Below, piece by piece: positions 1 to 8,628 of a stretch of 64,000 bases of DNA; position 1 is the stretch's first letter, and each line of letters starts with the position of its first letter. This stretch comes from Neolewinella marina. GTDB lineage: Bacteria > Bacteroidota > Bacteroidia > Chitinophagales > Saprospiraceae. Below the pieces are notes generated by a model, which worked only from the letters and a program-made list of their open reading frames with translations, was not told the DNA's origin and ran no database searches. Made by a program: the position numbers and the translations under genes. The stretch spans positions 1 to 64,000 of the forward strand of contig NZ_PDLO01000011.1 of NCBI RefSeq assembly GCF_002631205.1, written 5' to 3'.

Positions 1-296
1 GGTCAACATCTGATGACATGCCGGCCTGGACGAGCGAAGCGAGCTGCCCCGCAAATGGTACATGGTACGTCGTCCTTTGTAAATGGTAAATTATTACCCG
101 CCGGCTGAGACATCAGATGATGGCCTCCTACGTCGGTCAACATCTGGTGACATGCCGGCCTGGACGAGCGAAGCGAGCTGCCCCGCAAATGGTACATGGT
201 ACGTCGTCCTTTGTAAATGGTAAATTATTACCCGCCGGCTAAGACATCCGATGGTGCCCTCCTGCGTCGGTCAACATCTGATGACATGCCGGCTGG
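1..296. repeat. Tandem 134-bp repeat (family R1) with internal inverted repeat
   Basis: Two full copies (1-134 and 135-268) and a truncated third (269-296) follow head to tail with only a few substitutions. Each unit starts GGTCAACATCTGATGACATG and contains AATGGTACATGGTAC and TAAATGGTAAATTATT blocks. Near each junction GCCGGCT-AGACATCAGATG on one side is nearly the reverse complement of CATCTGATGACATGCCGGC on the other, so the single strand could fold into a long stem of about 19 bp. Fragments of the same family recur at 2205-2262 and, inverted, at about 4195-4275. The copies are intergenic. No coding capacity is credible. Confidence 0.85.
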
Positions 297-327
297 TGAT
301 GATGGACCGGCTGTCAACCCCTTCCAC

Positions 328-350
328 GGCACCCGCGCGCCGCCGCCCGC
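328..350 (+). other. GGCACCCGCG dispersed element, copy upstream of aminopeptidase
   Basis: GGCACCCGCG followed by CGCCGCCGCCCGC lies 19 bp before the aminopeptidase start codon and directly precedes its TATATTTG box. Twenty bases are shared exactly with the copy upstream of the haem peroxidase at 57959-57978. It is one of about ten related words in the window. Confidence 0.6.
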
Positions 351-356
351 GTGGAG

Positions 357-364
357 TATATTTG
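357..364 (+). promoter_or_regulatory. Bacteroidota -7 promoter element (TATATTTG)
   Basis: TATATTTG matches the TAnnTTTG -7 consensus of Bacteroidota housekeeping promoters exactly. Only five bases separate it from the ATG at 370, so transcription would start at or within a few bases of the start codon, predicting a leaderless or nearly leaderless mRNA. No clear -33 TTTG is visible at the usual distance. Confidence 0.45.
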
Positions 365-369
365 GCACC

Positions 370-2145
370 ATGACGATCCCGGAAAAACTGACTGCCCTGC
401 GCCAGCAATTGCTCGAGCACCAGCTGGACGCCTACGTGGTGCCCAGCACCGACCCCCACCAGAGTGAGTACCCCGCCCCGCGGTGGGCCTCCCGGGAATG
501 GCTGACCGGCTTCACCGGTTCGGCCGGCACCCTGGTGGTGACCCTCCACGAAGCCCGGCTCTGGACCGACAGCCGCTATTTCCTGCAGGCGGAGCAGGAA
601 CTGGACGGAACCGGTATCCAACTCATGAAACTCAAAACGCCGCATACCCCGGAGTACGCCGAATGGCTCACCGACCACCTGCTGAGCGGGCAAACCGTGG
701 GAGTGGACGGCCGCGTCTTCAGCGCCCACGCCGCCAAACGGCTGCACAAGAAACTGGAAAAGGCCGGACTGCACCTGCGCACCGACCACGACCTGATCGA
801 CTTCATCTGGGAAGACCGGCCGGCCCTGCCCAACCGGCCCGTGAGCGAGCATCTGGCCGACTTCAGCGGAGAACGGTGGGAAGACCGGCTGCAACAGCTG
901 GTGGACTGGATGGCGGAGCAGGAGCTGGACTACTTCCTCGTTTCCGCCCTGGACGAACTGGCTTGGCTGCTGAACCTGCGCGGTACCGACATCGACTTCA
1001 ACCCCCTGATGGTGGGCTACTTCATCGCCGGCCGCCGGGGCGACCACGCGGTCTTCGCCGAACAGTCCGAAGCCCTGGCCGCCTGGGCCGATAAACTGCC
1101 CGAACTGCAGCGACTGCCCTACCGCGAAACCAGTCACTACCTGCGCCGCCTCAACGCCGAGGACGCCGACATCGGCTTCGACCCGACCACCACTTCCGTA
1201 TTCCTGGCGCGGGCGGCGGGCGGCAAGGATGCCGGAAACATCACCAGCCCCATTCCCGGCTGGAAGGCAAAGAAGAACCCTACCGCCCTGCAGCACCTGC
1301 GGGAGGTAATGGCCCACGACGCCGTGGCCCTGCTGCGGTTGCGCCGCTGGCTGGACGAGGCCGTATCGAAGGGAGTGACGGAATACGATGTAGGCGAAAA
1401 GCTGGCGGAATTCCGCGGACAGTACAAGAACTACGTCAGTGAAAGTTTCCACCCCATCGTAGGCTACCAGGGCAACGGTGCCATCGTGCACTACCACGCC
1501 ACCGAGGAATCCGCCGCCACCCTGCAGCCGGAAGGCATCCTGCTGGTCGACAGCGGCGGACAGTACCACAACGGCACCACCGATATCACCCGCACCTTTG
1601 CCCTGGGCACGCCCAGCGCGGAGCAGCGCCTTCACTTCACCCTCGTCCTCCAGGGTCACATCGACCTGGCGATGGCCCGCTTTCCCGTCGGAACCGGAGG
1701 CGTGCAGCTCGACATTCTGGCGCGGCGCCCGCTGTGGCAGCACGAGCTGAACTACGGCCACGGCACCGGTCACGGGGTAGGCTTCTTCCTGAACGTCCAC
1801 GAAGGCCCGGCGGGGATCAGTCCGAACCCCCGCTCCCCCTCCGCCCAGCACGAACTGGAGCCCGGCATGGTCCTGAGCAACGAGCCGGGTTACTACCGCG
1901 ACGGGCAGTACGGCATCCGCACGGAAGACCTGGTCGTGGTCACCGAATCCGAGCGCGAAGGTTGGCTGTACTTCGAGACCGTCACCCTCTTCCCGATCGA
2001 CCGCCGCCTGATCGACGTCGAATTACTGACGAAGGAGCAGCTCCGCTGGCTGAACGACTACCACCGAATGGTATGGGAACGCGTTTCCCCCCTGCTGGAA
2101 GGGGAGGAGAGTGAGTGGCTCCGCCGGGAATGCGCCGAACTGTAG
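370..2145 (+). CDS. pepP: Xaa-Pro aminopeptidase (aminopeptidase P, M24B family)
   Basis: A 591-residue cytosolic metallopeptidase that removes an N-terminal residue preceding proline. The length fits the long three-domain aminopeptidase P form: two creatinase-like N-terminal domains, the pita-bread M24 domain and a C-terminal extension. Metal ligands are visible in order: Asp in LLVDSGGQY, Asp in GTTDITRTF, His in GHGTGHGVGFFLNVHEGP, Glu in LSNEPGYY and Glu in GIRTEDLVVV. The ATG at 370 (MTIPEKLTALRQQ) is chosen because the open frame upstream runs into the R1 repeats and because a -7 box sits just before it. The gene stands alone, bounded by repeats on both sides. Confidence 0.95.
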   Translation: MTIPEKLTALRQQLLEHQLDAYVVPSTDPHQSEYPAPRWASREWLTGFTGSAGTLVVTLHEARLWTDSRYFLQAEQELDGTGIQLMKLKTPHTPEYAEWLTDHLLSGQTVGVDGRVFSAHAAKRLHKKLEKAGLHLRTDHDLIDFIWEDRPALPNRPVSEHLADFSGERWEDRLQQLVDWMAEQELDYFLVSALDELAWLLNLRGTDIDFNPLMVGYFIAGRRGDHAVFAEQSEALAAWADKLPELQRLPYRETSHYLRRLNAEDADIGFDPTTTSVFLARAAGGKDAGNITSPIPGWKAKKNPTALQHLREVMAHDAVALLRLRRWLDEAVSKGVTEYDVGEKLAEFRGQYKNYVSESFHPIVGYQGNGAIVHYHATEESAATLQPEGILLVDSGGQYHNGTTDITRTFALGTPSAEQRLHFTLVLQGHIDLAMARFPVGTGGVQLDILARRPLWQHELNYGHGTGHGVGFFLNVHEGPAGISPNPRSPSAQHELEPGMVLSNEPGYYRDGQYGIRTEDLVVVTESEREGWLYFETVTLFPIDRRLIDVELLTKEQLRWLNDYHRMVWERVSPLLEGEESEWLRRECAEL

Positions 2146-2204
2146 AATGGATGCGGCCCGCCTGGGCGCACGCAGGGAGCTATCCCGCGAATTGGTACAT
2201 GGTA

Positions 2205-2262
2205 CCTGGTAAATTGTAAATCCCGTGCTCCTGCGTCGGTCAACATCCGATGACGGGCCGGC
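2205..2262 (+). repeat. R1 repeat remnant overlapping the ABC transporter start
   Basis: Contains GGTACCTGGTAAATTGTAAAT and then CTCCTGCGTCGGTCAACATC-GATGAC--GCCGGC, a degenerate end of the 134-bp R1 unit found at 1-296. It overlaps the first codons of the longest possible reading frame of the following ABC transporter, so the true start of that gene probably lies downstream. Confidence 0.7.
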
Positions 2263-4138
2263 GCCGCGACCTGCTCCTCCAACTATCCGCCCCGGCAAAC
2301 GTTCCATCCCCGATCGCAGAACCCCGACTCCCTTGCGCGAACTCAAATTCCTAAACCGTTTCTTCTGGAAGTACCGCTGGCGCCTGGCGTTGGGCATTGT
2401 CTTCATCTGTATTTCCAACTACTTCCAGGTACTGCAGCCGCAGGTAATCCGGGAAGCGTTGGACCTGGTCATTGATTACGTCAATACCTACCGGATCTAC
2501 GACGGCTTTGAGGTGCAGGGGGAGTTCTTCGGCATCCTGAGCCACACCCTGATGCTCTTTGCCGGTCTGGTACTGCTGCTGGCCCTGATCATGGGCTTCT
2601 TCCTCTACCTGACGCGGCAGACGATCATCGTTATGTCGCGGCTCATCGAGTACGACCTGCGGGAGGTGATCTTTGAGCACTACGAGGACCTGAGCCTGGA
2701 GTTCTACAAGCGGAACAACACCGGTGACCTGATGAACCGGATCACCGAGGACGTGAACAAGGTGCGGATGTACCTCGGTCCGGCGGTGATGTACCTGGCC
2801 AACCTCATCTCCACCATCATCTTCGTGATTGCGAGCATGCTGGCGGTAAGCCCGACCCTGACGCTCTATACCCTGATCCCGCTTCCGGTGCTGGCGGTGA
2901 GCATTTACTACGTGAGTAACATCATCCACACCCGCTCTACGCTGATCCAGCAGCAGCTCTCCAAGCTGACCAGCATCGCCCAGGAGGTGTTCTCCGGCAT
3001 CCGGGTGGTGAAAAGCTACGTGCGGGAGCGGCAGCAGGTGCAGTTTTTCGCCAAGCAAAGTGATGTGTACAAGGACATGAGCGTAGACCTGGCAAAGGTC
3101 GATGCCTGGTTCTTCCCCCTGATGGTCTTCATGGTAGGCGCGGCAACGGTACTGACGGTCTACGTGGGCGGACTGCAGGTAGTCGCCGGAGAGATCTCCG
3201 CCGGCAACATCGCCGAGTTTGTCATCTACGTCAATATGCTCACCTGGCCGGTGACCGCCATCGGCTGGATCGCCAGCATCGTGCAGCAGGCCGCCGCCAG
3301 CCAGAAACGGATCAACGAATTCCTGGATACGAAGGCCACGATCACCGACCCCCATCCCGAATACCGGGGCGGATTGAAGGGCGACATCACCTTCGAGAAC
3401 GTCACCTTCGTCTACCCCGATACCGGCATCAAGGCGCTGGATAACCTCAATTTCACCCTCAAGGCCGGCGAAAAGCTGGCCATCATCGGCCGCACCGGCT
3501 CGGGCAAGACCTCGGTAGCCGACCTGCTGCTGCGGATGTACGACGTGACCAGCGGCCGTATCCTCATCGACGGGCAGGACATCCGCGAGATCGGACTGGC
3601 CAACCTGCGCCGCAAGATCGGCTACGTACCCCAGGACGTATTCCTCTTCTCCGACACCATCAAGGCCAACATCGCCTTCGGGGCCGACCACGATCCCGAC
3701 GACGCCGAAATCGAGCAGTTCGCCAAACACGCCGCCGTGTACAAGGACATCGAAGGCCTCACCCTCGGCTTCGACACCCTGGTGGGCGAACGCGGTGTAA
3801 CCCTTTCCGGTGGACAAAAGCAGCGCGTAAGCATTGCCCGGGCCCTCATCAAACGACCCGACATCGTCATCCTGGACGACAGCCTCAGCGCCGTGGACAC
3901 CAACACCGAACAGCAGATTCTGGGCTACTTCAACCAGGCCCTGCAGGAGAAGACCTCCATTATCATCACCCACCGCATCTACGGCCACCTCACCTTCGAC
4001 AAGATCATCGTGCTGGACCAGGGCCGCGTAGCCGAAATGGGCACCCACGAAGAACTGCTGGCCAATGGCGGCTACTACAGCGAGATCGTGGAGCGGCAGA
4101 TGGCCGAAGAGGTAGAGGTGGATGAAGACGCGGAGTAG
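2225..4138 (+). CDS. ABC transporter, fused permease and ATP-binding protein (exporter type)
   Basis: A half-transporter of the ABC exporter class: an N-terminal six-helix membrane domain (about residues 45-340) and a C-terminal nucleotide-binding domain. The latter has Walker A (GRTGSGKTS), signature LSGGQKQR and Walker B IVILDDSLSAVD. The residue after the Walker B Asp is Asp instead of the usual catalytic Glu, a variant typical of the degenerate half in heterodimeric exporters such as YheI, yet no partner gene is adjacent. The substrate cannot be read from sequence. The longest frame begins with GTG at 2225 inside an R1 repeat remnant. TTG at 2333, giving LRELKFLNRFFWKYRW, is a better biological start. 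The C-terminus is acidic. Confidence 0.9.
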   Translation: MLLRRSTSDDGPAPRPAPPTIRPGKRSIPDRRTPTPLRELKFLNRFFWKYRWRLALGIVFICISNYFQVLQPQVIREALDLVIDYVNTYRIYDGFEVQGEFFGILSHTLMLFAGLVLLLALIMGFFLYLTRQTIIVMSRLIEYDLREVIFEHYEDLSLEFYKRNNTGDLMNRITEDVNKVRMYLGPAVMYLANLISTIIFVIASMLAVSPTLTLYTLIPLPVLAVSIYYVSNIIHTRSTLIQQQLSKLTSIAQEVFSGIRVVKSYVRERQQVQFFAKQSDVYKDMSVDLAKVDAWFFPLMVFMVGAATVLTVYVGGLQVVAGEISAGNIAEFVIYVNMLTWPVTAIGWIASIVQQAAASQKRINEFLDTKATITDPHPEYRGGLKGDITFENVTFVYPDTGIKALDNLNFTLKAGEKLAIIGRTGSGKTSVADLLLRMYDVTSGRILIDGQDIREIGLANLRRKIGYVPQDVFLFSDTIKANIAFGADHDPDDAEIEQFAKHAAVYKDIEGLTLGFDTLVGERGVTLSGGQKQRVSIARALIKRPDIVILDDSLSAVDTNTEQQILGYFNQALQEKTSIIITHRIYGHLTFDKIIVLDQGRVAEMGTHEELLANGGYYSEIVERQMAEEVEVDEDAE

Positions 4139-4845
4139 GTAGGATTTACGATTTCTGATTTACGAGGTGCGATTTCGCTGCCGGAGGTTTCTGCGCGCGT
4201 CATAGCCGGCATGTCATCAGATGTTGACCGACGCGGGAGGGCATCATCTGATGTCTTAGCCGGCGGAAGGGTGAGGGGTTTCCCGGCCTGATTCGGTTGC
4301 CTCACGCCCTTTGACCGCGAGGCCCATTCCTCGGTTCCCTCAGAATTGACCTCGCTGATTCGGACCCGTCCCTTCCAGGGCCGGTTGAATTTACCATTTA
4401 CGAGGTACCATGTACCATTGCGGGGCAGCTCGCTACTCGTAGGTCAGGGCCCAGGTAAGGGATAGCGGGGTGAGGACCTCCAGGCCCGATTTCGACGCCT
4501 CACGCCCTTTGACCGCGAGGCCCATTCCTGGGAATTGACCCCGCTAATTCGGGGCCGTCCCTTCCAGGGCCGGTTGAATTTACCGTTTACGAGGTACCAT
4601 GTACCATTGCGGGGCAGCTCGCTACTCGTAGGTCAGGGCCCAGGTAAGGGATAGCGGGGTGAGGGCCTCCAGGACCGATTTCGACGCCTCACGCCCTTCG
4701 ACCGCGAGGCCCATACCTGGGAATTGACCTCGCTAATTCGGGACCCGTCCCTTCCAGGGCCGGGTGAGGGATATACGATCTACCAATTACACAGTACGAA
4801 TTCGCTGCAGGAGGTTTCTGCGCGCCACGCTCGTCTCAGCCGTCC
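4139..4845. repeat. Intergenic mosaic: inverted R1 fragment and tandem R2 repeats
   Basis: No gene is supported here. About 4195-4275 is an inverted R1 fragment (GCCGGCATGTCATCAGATG...). From 4301 a second family, R2, runs in the reverse sense in units starting at 4301, 4499 and 4688, a period of about 190-198 bp. Each unit contains CTCACGCCC-TTGACCGCGAGG, a block ending CGTCCCTTCCAGGGCCGG, and TACGAGGTACCATGTACC. A short block (TTCGCTGC-GGAGGTTTCTGCGCG) occurs at both ends of the mosaic, near 4172 and 4801. The same R2 sequence fills the gaps at 11.7-12.6 and 14.2-15.4 kb in the opposite orientation. Confidence 0.8.
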
Positions 4846-6411
4846 CTACACCCCTACCTCCACCGCCCAGGCGGCGTAGAGGGTGGCCATCTCCTCCACC
4901 CGTTGCGGTTGGTCGGGGGCAATGTCGCGGAGTTCGGTGGGGTCGGTATGGAGGTCGAAGAGGCGCCAGGGGGCGTCGGCGGCTTCGCGGCTGAGTTTGT
5001 AGCGGCCCAGGCGGACGGCGGCGCGGCCGTAGTGTTCCCAGAAGAGGGGGCGTTCCTGTTGGTGGGATTGCTGGTCGATCACCGCGAAGATGTCGCCGCC
5101 CGGGAGGTTCATGGCACCCGCGTCCCCGCCCGCAGCCGTTACGCAGGTGGGCAGCAGGTCGATGACGTGGGCGTAGGCGTCGATCCAGTCGGAGTGGCGC
5201 GGCAGGCCGGCGGGCCAGTGGGCGATCAGGGGGGTGGCGATGCCGCCTTCATCGGTCCACTGCTTGAACTTGCGGAAGGGGACGTTGCTGAGTTGGCTCC
5301 ATGGTTTGCGGTAGGCCACGTAGCTGCCCGGTTGACCGATGGCGGCGGTATCTCGATGGAGGTTGCGGCCGGAGATGTCCTCGGCGGAGCCGCCATTGTC
5401 GGAAAGGAAAAGGATGAGGGTATTGTCGAGTTGTCCGGTGGCTTCGAGCTGGCGGACCAGGCGGCCGATGCCCTCGTCCATGCGCTGTACCATGGCGGCG
5501 TAGACCTCCATACGGCGTTCCCATTGCAGGGCGGGATCGGCGGCGGACCAGTCGGAAACGTCGTCGTCGAGGGGGGGCAGCACGTAGCGATCGTCGGTGA
5601 GGCCCAACTGCTGTTGCCGGGCGTGGCGTTCGTGGCGGAGGCTGTCCCACCCCGCGGCGTAGCGACCGGCGTACTGCTCCACGATTTCTTCCGGGGCGTG
5701 CAGCGGCCAGTGGGGGGCGGTGTAGGAGAGGTAGAGGAAGAAGGGTCGGTCGGGGTCGTGGTCGGCGAGCACCTCAAGCGCGAAATCGGTATACGCATCC
5801 GTTGCGTACCAGCCGCGGGCCGGGGGCACCCAGGGCAGGGAGTCGAGGACCATCTGCCGGAGGCGATCCTGGTCGCGACGGATGGTGTAGTAGCTACTGG
5901 CACCGCTGATGAGTCCGAAGTAGCGGTCGAATCCCCGCCGCAGGGGCCAGTGTTCCGGCCGTTCGCCGACGTGCCATTTGCCGGACATATACGTGCGGTA
6001 CCCCTGCACCCTCAGCACCTCGGCCAGGGTAGGGATGCTGTCGGTGAGGTAACCCTGGTAAGGGCCGGGGGAAGGTTCGCTGTCGCGGTCACTGACCATC
6101 TTGCCCATACCGGCGGTGTGGGGGTATTGCCCCGTGAGCAGGGAAGCGCGGGTGGGGCAGCAGCGGGCGGCGTTGTAGAAATGACGGAACTTCAGCCCGC
6201 TGGCGGCCAGGCGGTCCAGGGTGGGCGTGGCGATCTCCCCTCCGTAGCAGCCGAGGTCGGAGTAGCCCAGGTCGTCGGCCAGGATGACTACAAGGTTCGG
6301 GGGCGCGGGTTCCGGAAGGGACACCGCGGATGCCGGGGCGGTCGCCGGAGATTGGCAAGCGCCCAGTAGCAGAAGGCACAGGAGGGCAGTAGCGGCGCGC
6401 ACGGAGGTCAC
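4846..6411 (-). CDS. Arylsulfatase-type sulfatase, lipoprotein
   Basis: A 521-residue type I sulfatase that would hydrolyse sulfate esters, probably at the cell surface or in the periplasm. The N-terminus (VTSVRAATALLCLLLLGAC) is a lipoprotein signal with lipobox LGAC. Metal-binding DD is in ILADDLGYSDLGCYGG. The formylglycine site is CCPTRASLLTGQ, fitting C-x-P-x-R, so an FGly-generating enzyme or anaerobic maturase is needed elsewhere in the genome. LFLSDNGG carries the second metal-binding pair. The start is GTG at 6411, overlapping the VOC gene stop in a GTGA arrangement, so the two are translationally coupled. The substrate is unknown; no sulfated-polysaccharide locus is visible around it. 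Confidence 0.9.
   Translation of the reverse strand: MTSVRAATALLCLLLLGACQSPATAPASAVSLPEPAPPNLVVILADDLGYSDLGCYGGEIATPTLDRLAASGLKFRHFYNAARCCPTRASLLTGQYPHTAGMGKMVSDRDSEPSPGPYQGYLTDSIPTLAEVLRVQGYRTYMSGKWHVGERPEHWPLRRGFDRYFGLISGASSYYTIRRDQDRLRQMVLDSLPWVPPARGWYATDAYTDFALEVLADHDPDRPFFLYLSYTAPHWPLHAPEEIVEQYAGRYAAGWDSLRHERHARQQQLGLTDDRYVLPPLDDDVSDWSAADPALQWERRMEVYAAMVQRMDEGIGRLVRQLEATGQLDNTLILFLSDNGGSAEDISGRNLHRDTAAIGQPGSYVAYRKPWSQLSNVPFRKFKQWTDEGGIATPLIAHWPAGLPRHSDWIDAYAHVIDLLPTCVTAAGGDAGAMNLPGGDIFAVIDQQSHQQERPLFWEHYGRAAVRLGRYKLSREAADAPWRLFDLHTDPTELRDIAPDQPQRVEEMATLYAAWAVEVGV
5113..5133 (+). other. GGCACCCGCG element inside the sulfatase gene (antisense)
   Basis: GGCACCCGCG-TC-CCCGCCCGC on the strand opposite to the sulfatase coding strand, where it encodes GGDAGAM. 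It differs at one base from the copy at 19875-19895 and resembles the one at 38856-38876, which encodes GGNAGAM in an unrelated gene. Confidence 0.5.
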
Positions 6412-6863
6412 TTGGTGGTGGGGCCTCCCATCGCCGTAAACACATGGTCGACCGGCTCCCAGAGCTCGATCTTGTTGCCTTCGGGGTCCAGGATGTGGAC
6501 GAACTTGCCGTAGTCGTAGGTCGCGATCTCGTCGAGCACGGTGACACCGTTGGCCCGGAACTGCTCCACCAGGGCCTCGATCCCTTCCACCCGGTAATTG
6601 ATCATAAAGGGCTTCTCGGAGGGCGCGAAGTAGTCGGTGTCGGCCGCGAAGGGGCTCCACTGCAGGTAGTTGATCTCCTCGGGGCGGTGGGCGTTGCGGA
6701 ACTCGAAGGAGGAGCCGTAGGGGGTGGTAGCCAGTCCGAGGTGGCGGCTGTACCACTCCTTGGTCCGCTCAGTGTCCTCACACTTGAAGAATATGCCGCC
6801 GATGCCGGTTACGCGGGGCTTTGTGGTAGACTTTTCGGAGGTTGATTTCAGGTCTTCTGCCAT
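6408..6863 (-). CDS. VOC (glyoxalase/bleomycin-resistance fold) family protein
   Basis: A 151-residue single-module vicinal-oxygen-chelate protein. It begins with a short Lys/Ser/Thr-rich tail and continues with VTGIGGIFFKCEDTERTKEWYSRHLGL, typical of the first beta-alpha-beta-beta-beta module. Near the C-terminus FVHILDPEGNKIELWEP contains the conserved D-P-x-G-N-x-x-E-L-W signature whose Glu is usually a metal ligand. Such proteins may be isomerases, dioxygenases or antibiotic-sequestering proteins; the reaction cannot be assigned. It is 20 bp downstream of the CPBP gene and overlaps the sulfatase by 4 bp, making a probable three-gene transcript. Confidence 0.85.
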   Translation of the reverse strand: MAEDLKSTSEKSTTKPRVTGIGGIFFKCEDTERTKEWYSRHLGLATTPYGSSFEFRNAHRPEEINYLQWSPFAADTDYFAPSEKPFMINYRVEGIEALVEQFRANGVTVLDEIATYDYGKFVHILDPEGNKIELWEPVDHVFTAMGGPTTK

Positions 6864-6883
6864 GATCGTTGGTCGGGGATGCG

Positions 6884-7567
6884 TTAGTGTGGCTTGGAAG
6901 ATAGGGGATAGCGGCGGTTCACCAGAAAAAGGGTAAGTAGGGGGATGGCCAGGTACAGCAGCAGGGAGACCAGTGAGGCCGCCTCCTCAGAGACGGGCCT
7001 CAGCAACAGGGCTCCGAAGGGACCGGCGGCAAACAGGGTATGGTTCACCAGGTTCCACCCCAGGTGGAGGCCGAAGGGCAGGGCAATGGATGAGGTGCGG
7101 GCGTAGGCGAAAGCGAAGACGTAGCCCATAAGACCGGTAGCCAGGAAGACCACGGCCATGGCCACCGGATTGCCCCAGGCACCCTGGGTGAACCAGTGGT
7201 ATACGCCAAAGGCGGCTGCGGAAATCAAACAGGCCCCAATCTCGGGCAGGCGCCGCAGGAGCATATACAGGAGAATGCCCCGGAAGATCAGTTCCTCGAA
7301 CAGCACGGAGTTGAGGTCGTACCAGAGGGATTGGGCCAGCTGGCCGGGCACGATTTGCTCCACCCACGTCCACTGGATATCCTGGATGAGGGTAGAAATG
7401 CCATGGTAGGCCACGCACGCCAGGGCCAGTACCGCGAAGCCCCAGCTGAATTCCCGGCCGCGACGGGAGAGGGGTAGGATCCAGCTGCGGAGAAGGTGCC
7501 CGGGTCCGGTAGCGCGGGAGAGCCCCGCCGTGAATATCAGTAAGCCGAGATTGTAGAAGATGGTCAT
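6884..7567 (-). CDS. CPBP-family intramembrane metalloprotease (Abi/CAAX-type)
   Basis: A 227-residue integral membrane protein with about seven hydrophobic segments. The diagnostic motif EELIFRGILLYMLLRR (EExxxR) and later HW and HLGWNLVNH-type motifs match the CPBP/Rce1 glutamic intramembrane protease family. The ATG at 7567 is preferred over the longer frame to 7639, whose extra N-terminus (MMEWGYPCPAPS) has no hydrophobic or family-like character. A TATTTTCG sequence about 28 bp upstream could be its -7 box. It is probably the first gene of the CPBP-VOC-sulfatase unit. Roles in this family include prenyl-protein processing and bacteriocin self-immunity; none can be chosen here. Confidence 0.85.
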   Translation of the reverse strand: MTIFYNLGLLIFTAGLSRATGPGHLLRSWILPLSRRGREFSWGFAVLALACVAYHGISTLIQDIQWTWVEQIVPGQLAQSLWYDLNSVLFEELIFRGILLYMLLRRLPEIGACLISAAAFGVYHWFTQGAWGNPVAMAVVFLATGLMGYVFAFAYARTSSIALPFGLHLGWNLVNHTLFAAGPFGALLLRPVSEEAASLVSLLLYLAIPLLTLFLVNRRYPLSSKPH

Positions 7568-7692
7568 GCCGAAGCGTAAATACGGAATGACGGCGAAAAT
7601 AACCGACGGGGCGGGGCAAGGGTAACCCCACTCCATCAACCATGGACCTTACCTTACGGAAAGGGGCTGGACAACACACACTTACTACCGCG

Positions 7693-8616
7693 ATGAGATT
7701 TCTCCCGATCGTCTTCTCCCTTCTGTTTCTGACCGCCTGCCGCAGTGGCGGCTTACCCCCGGCCGGAAAAGCGGGGGCGGCGCCGGGTACGCCCAACGGC
7801 CGCATCGCCTTCGTCAGCAATCGATCGGGCGACTACGAGGTCTACACCGTGCATGCCGACGGCAGCGGACTGACCAACCTGACGAACCACCCGGCGCTGG
7901 ACTTCAGCGTATCCGGCTCCCCGGACGGGCGTGAGTTGGCCTTCTATTCCGACCGCGACGGCAACCGGGAAATCTACCTGATGCCCGCCGCGGGTGGCCC
8001 GCCACAGCGACTCACCGACCACCCGGCTGCGGACGTACTGCCGAGTTTCTCTCCGGACGGTCAACTCATCGCCTTCGTAAGCGAACGGGGCGGAAAGGGC
8101 CGTGACCTCTACCGGATGAACCACGACGGATCGGGTGTCGCCGCCCTGACCGACAACGCGGACTACGAAGAAAGCCCGTCGTGGTCCCCCGACGGGCGCT
8201 ACATCCTGTTCACCCTCCAGCTGCGGGAGGCTACCGACACCACCCACGCGGCCAACGGGGAGATCTTCCGCATGGAGGCTGACGGGAGCAAGGTGCAGTG
8301 ACTGACCGACAAAGAGGGGTACGATTCGGGAGCGGTGTATTCCCCCGACGGGACACGCGTCGCCTTTTACGGACTGGCCGACGACCGTTGGGACCTCTAC
8401 CTCATGGACGCCGACGGCAGCAACCTCAGTAACCTTACCCAGGACACCACCGAATGCTACTCTCTGAGCTGGTCGCCCGACGGGCAGTGGATCGCCTACA
8501 CCGCCGGCTCAGCGGGAGCGTACGACCTGTGGCTGATCCACGTGGCAAGCAAGCAACGCCTCCGGCTGACCGACGGACCGGCCCGCAGCGAAGCCCCCGC
8601 CTGGCTCCGGGAGTGA
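7693..8616 (+). pseudogene. TolB-like/PD40 beta-propeller lipoprotein, interrupted by an in-frame TGA
   Basis: A lipoprotein signal (MRFLPIVFSLLFLTAC) is followed by repeated PD40/WD40-like blades such as SPDGRELAFYSDRDGNREIY, SPDGQLIAFVSERGG and SPDGRYILFTL. The frame stops at TGA 8299-8301 (GSKVQ, stop, LTDKEGYDSG) and continues in the same frame without any shift to 8616 with two more perfect blades (YSPDGTRVAFYG, WSPDGQWIAYTAG). A single TGG-to-TGA change would explain it. A truncated product of about 202 residues may still be secreted. Sequencing error or read-through are alternatives. The ATG at 7693 is chosen because it begins the signal peptide. Known relatives are periplasmic or surface proteins of unknown partner. 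Confidence 0.8.
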
Positions 8617-8628
8617 AGGTGGGGGTGG

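Noticed and set aside
1-296. Possible CRISPR array
   Set aside because: Units are 134 bp and nearly identical throughout, with no short repeat/unique spacer pattern and no cas genes.
271-1851. Long minus-strand open frame opposite the aminopeptidase gene
   Set aside because: It mirrors the GC-rich third codon positions of the real gene, has a composition rich in G/V/Q without any motif, and the plus-strand product has all M24 metal ligands. The same applies to the other long antisense frames across the window.
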